The notes below the pieces were generated by a model. It was not told where the DNA came from and did no database searches. It was given only the letters and a program-made list of their open reading frames with translations. 6,062 bases of DNA from the NCBI GenBank assembly GCA_937899365.1, contig CALBPH010000506.1:1-6062 (forward strand). The letters run 5' to 3'. Made by a program: the position numbers and the translations under genes. The DNA is from an uncultured Leptolyngbya sp. GTDB lineage: Bacteria > Cyanobacteriota > Cyanobacteriia > Phormidesmidales > Phormidesmidaceae. Below, in pieces: positions 5,319-6,062 of this stretch. Position 1 is the stretch's first letter. Every line of letters begins with the position of its first letter.

Positions 5319-6062
5319 ATGAAGCTCACCCACCCCTATCAACCGTTTCTCCTTAGACTGTTACACGGACTGACAGGTCTGTTTCTGGTGCTGGCAGTTC
5401 TGACCGCATTTTGGACCTATAACGTCTATGACGGTCGTTGGGGAACACTTCCTTTACCAACCTATAAAGAGGTTGAAGGTGTCCATGGCACCTTTGGGCT
5501 ATACACACTGCTAATCTTTCCTGGTTTTATCGTCTACGCGTTTCGTCGAGGACAGAAACGACTAGCGCCTCCGGATACGCTTAAGCAATTAACCCATAAA
5601 TTGGGAACCCCTGGATGGTGGTATACCCTCAGCCGCCTCACCAACACCCTAACCCTAGTGGCCCTCACGTTTGCGGTCTTTAGCGGCAAAATGATGGATG
5701 AGACCTGGTTACCCAAGGGAGAGTTAGATCACTTTTGGTATTACGGTCATCTAATTTCATGGGTGGTCATTGTCGTTGCGATCTCAATCCATCTGTTAAT
5801 GAACGCCAAAGTTGGCGGCACCCCGTTCTTACTCTCCATGCTGACTTGGAAGTTTCGAGCCCAAGACAGCCCCAGACTTTGGAAAAATCACATCATCGCT
5901 TGGTGGTCTAACCGGCCGTCCGGGTCTTGGGCCGAGCAGGCGCGTAGTATCATCTCGACTCGCCCCAGGTTAGAGATCGGAATTTGGCTCAGTCTTATTG
6001 CCGCCTGGCTAATTTCACTCTCAAAAGAACTCTTCTCTTTTTTAGCTACTTTTTCCAGTTAG
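5319..6062 (+). CDS. cytochrome b561 / b-type cytochrome-like membrane protein
   Basis: The 247-aa protein has membrane helices at about 12-32, 56-74, 107-124 and 142-162, with a further C-terminal helix at about 217-236. Histidines suited to heme ligation sit in or at the ends of the helices: H16 (LLHGLTG), H56 (GVHGTFG), H144 (YYGHLISW) and H158 (SIHLLMN), with H138 nearby. This pattern fits the prokaryotic cytochrome b561 / Ni-hydrogenase b-type subunit superfamily, four-helix proteins that pass electrons between quinones and a partner through b hemes. The length is normal for the group. The partner is not in the window, so the donor and acceptor are unknown. The ATG at 5319 gives a short N-terminus before helix 1. 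No Shine-Dalgarno is visible, and the MITE-like element lies 26 bp upstream. The TAG stop is the last three bases of the window, so the gene is complete. I am fairly sure of the superfamily and not of the exact role. Confidence 0.75.
   Translation: MKLTHPYQPFLLRLLHGLTGLFLVLAVLTAFWTYNVYDGRWGTLPLPTYKEVEGVHGTFGLYTLLIFPGFIVYAFRRGQKRLAPPDTLKQLTHKLGTPGWWYTLSRLTNTLTLVALTFAVFSGKMMDETWLPKGELDHFWYYGHLISWVVIVVAISIHLLMNAKVGGTPFLLSMLTWKFRAQDSPRLWKNHIIAWWSNRPSGSWAEQARSIISTRPRLEIGIWLSLIAAWLISLSKELFSFLATFSS

Overview
The window looks cyanobacterial. The evidence is three copies of the HIP1 octamer GCGATCGC (each in the form TGCGATCGCA), an exported pentapeptide-repeat protein of the thylakoid-lumen type, weak ribosome binding sites at most genes, and a four-helix b-type cytochrome membrane protein. 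Nothing seen fixes the genus.

Layout. Positions 1-173 hold no supported gene and include a very AT-rich stretch. On the minus strand, reading from high to low coordinates, there are three genes: (i) a Cache/HAMP/coiled-coil receptor-like gene (4890 to 3091) broken by one in-frame TAG at 4036-4038; (ii) an intact tandem paralogue of it (2832 to 778, 684 aa); and (iii) a small exported pentapeptide-repeat protein (683 to 174). The spacers between them (258 and 94 bp) carry plausible promoter elements and a GC-rich hairpin, so they need not form one operon. On the plus strand, divergent from the receptor pair, a 247-aa b-type cytochrome-like protein runs from 5319 to the last base of the window.

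The receptor pair is the main biology. Both copies have a membrane anchor, a large extracytoplasmic double-Cache sensor, a second membrane helix, a HAMP-like segment and a long helical cytoplasmic region. Neither has a recognisable output module: no histidine kinase, GGDEF/EAL, cyclase, or canonical chemoreceptor tip. The sensor halves are close (98 of 124 residues identical by hand count over the first membrane helix and proximal Cache). The cytoplasmic halves have diverged, and only the intact copy carries an acidic, low-complexity C-terminal tail. This looks like duplication followed by decay of one copy, unless the amber codon is read through or is a sequence error.

The 428-bp spacer before the cytochrome gene contains the most striking non-coding structure. 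A 91-bp segment (5202-5292) has imperfect 24-bp terminal inverted repeats and is flanked by perfect 9-bp direct repeats AATTTTTCC. This is the signature of a miniature inverted-repeat transposable element with its target-site duplication, and it sits 26 bp before the cytochrome start codon. A separate perfect 7-bp hairpin (5169-5191) lies just upstream and could pair alternatively with the element.
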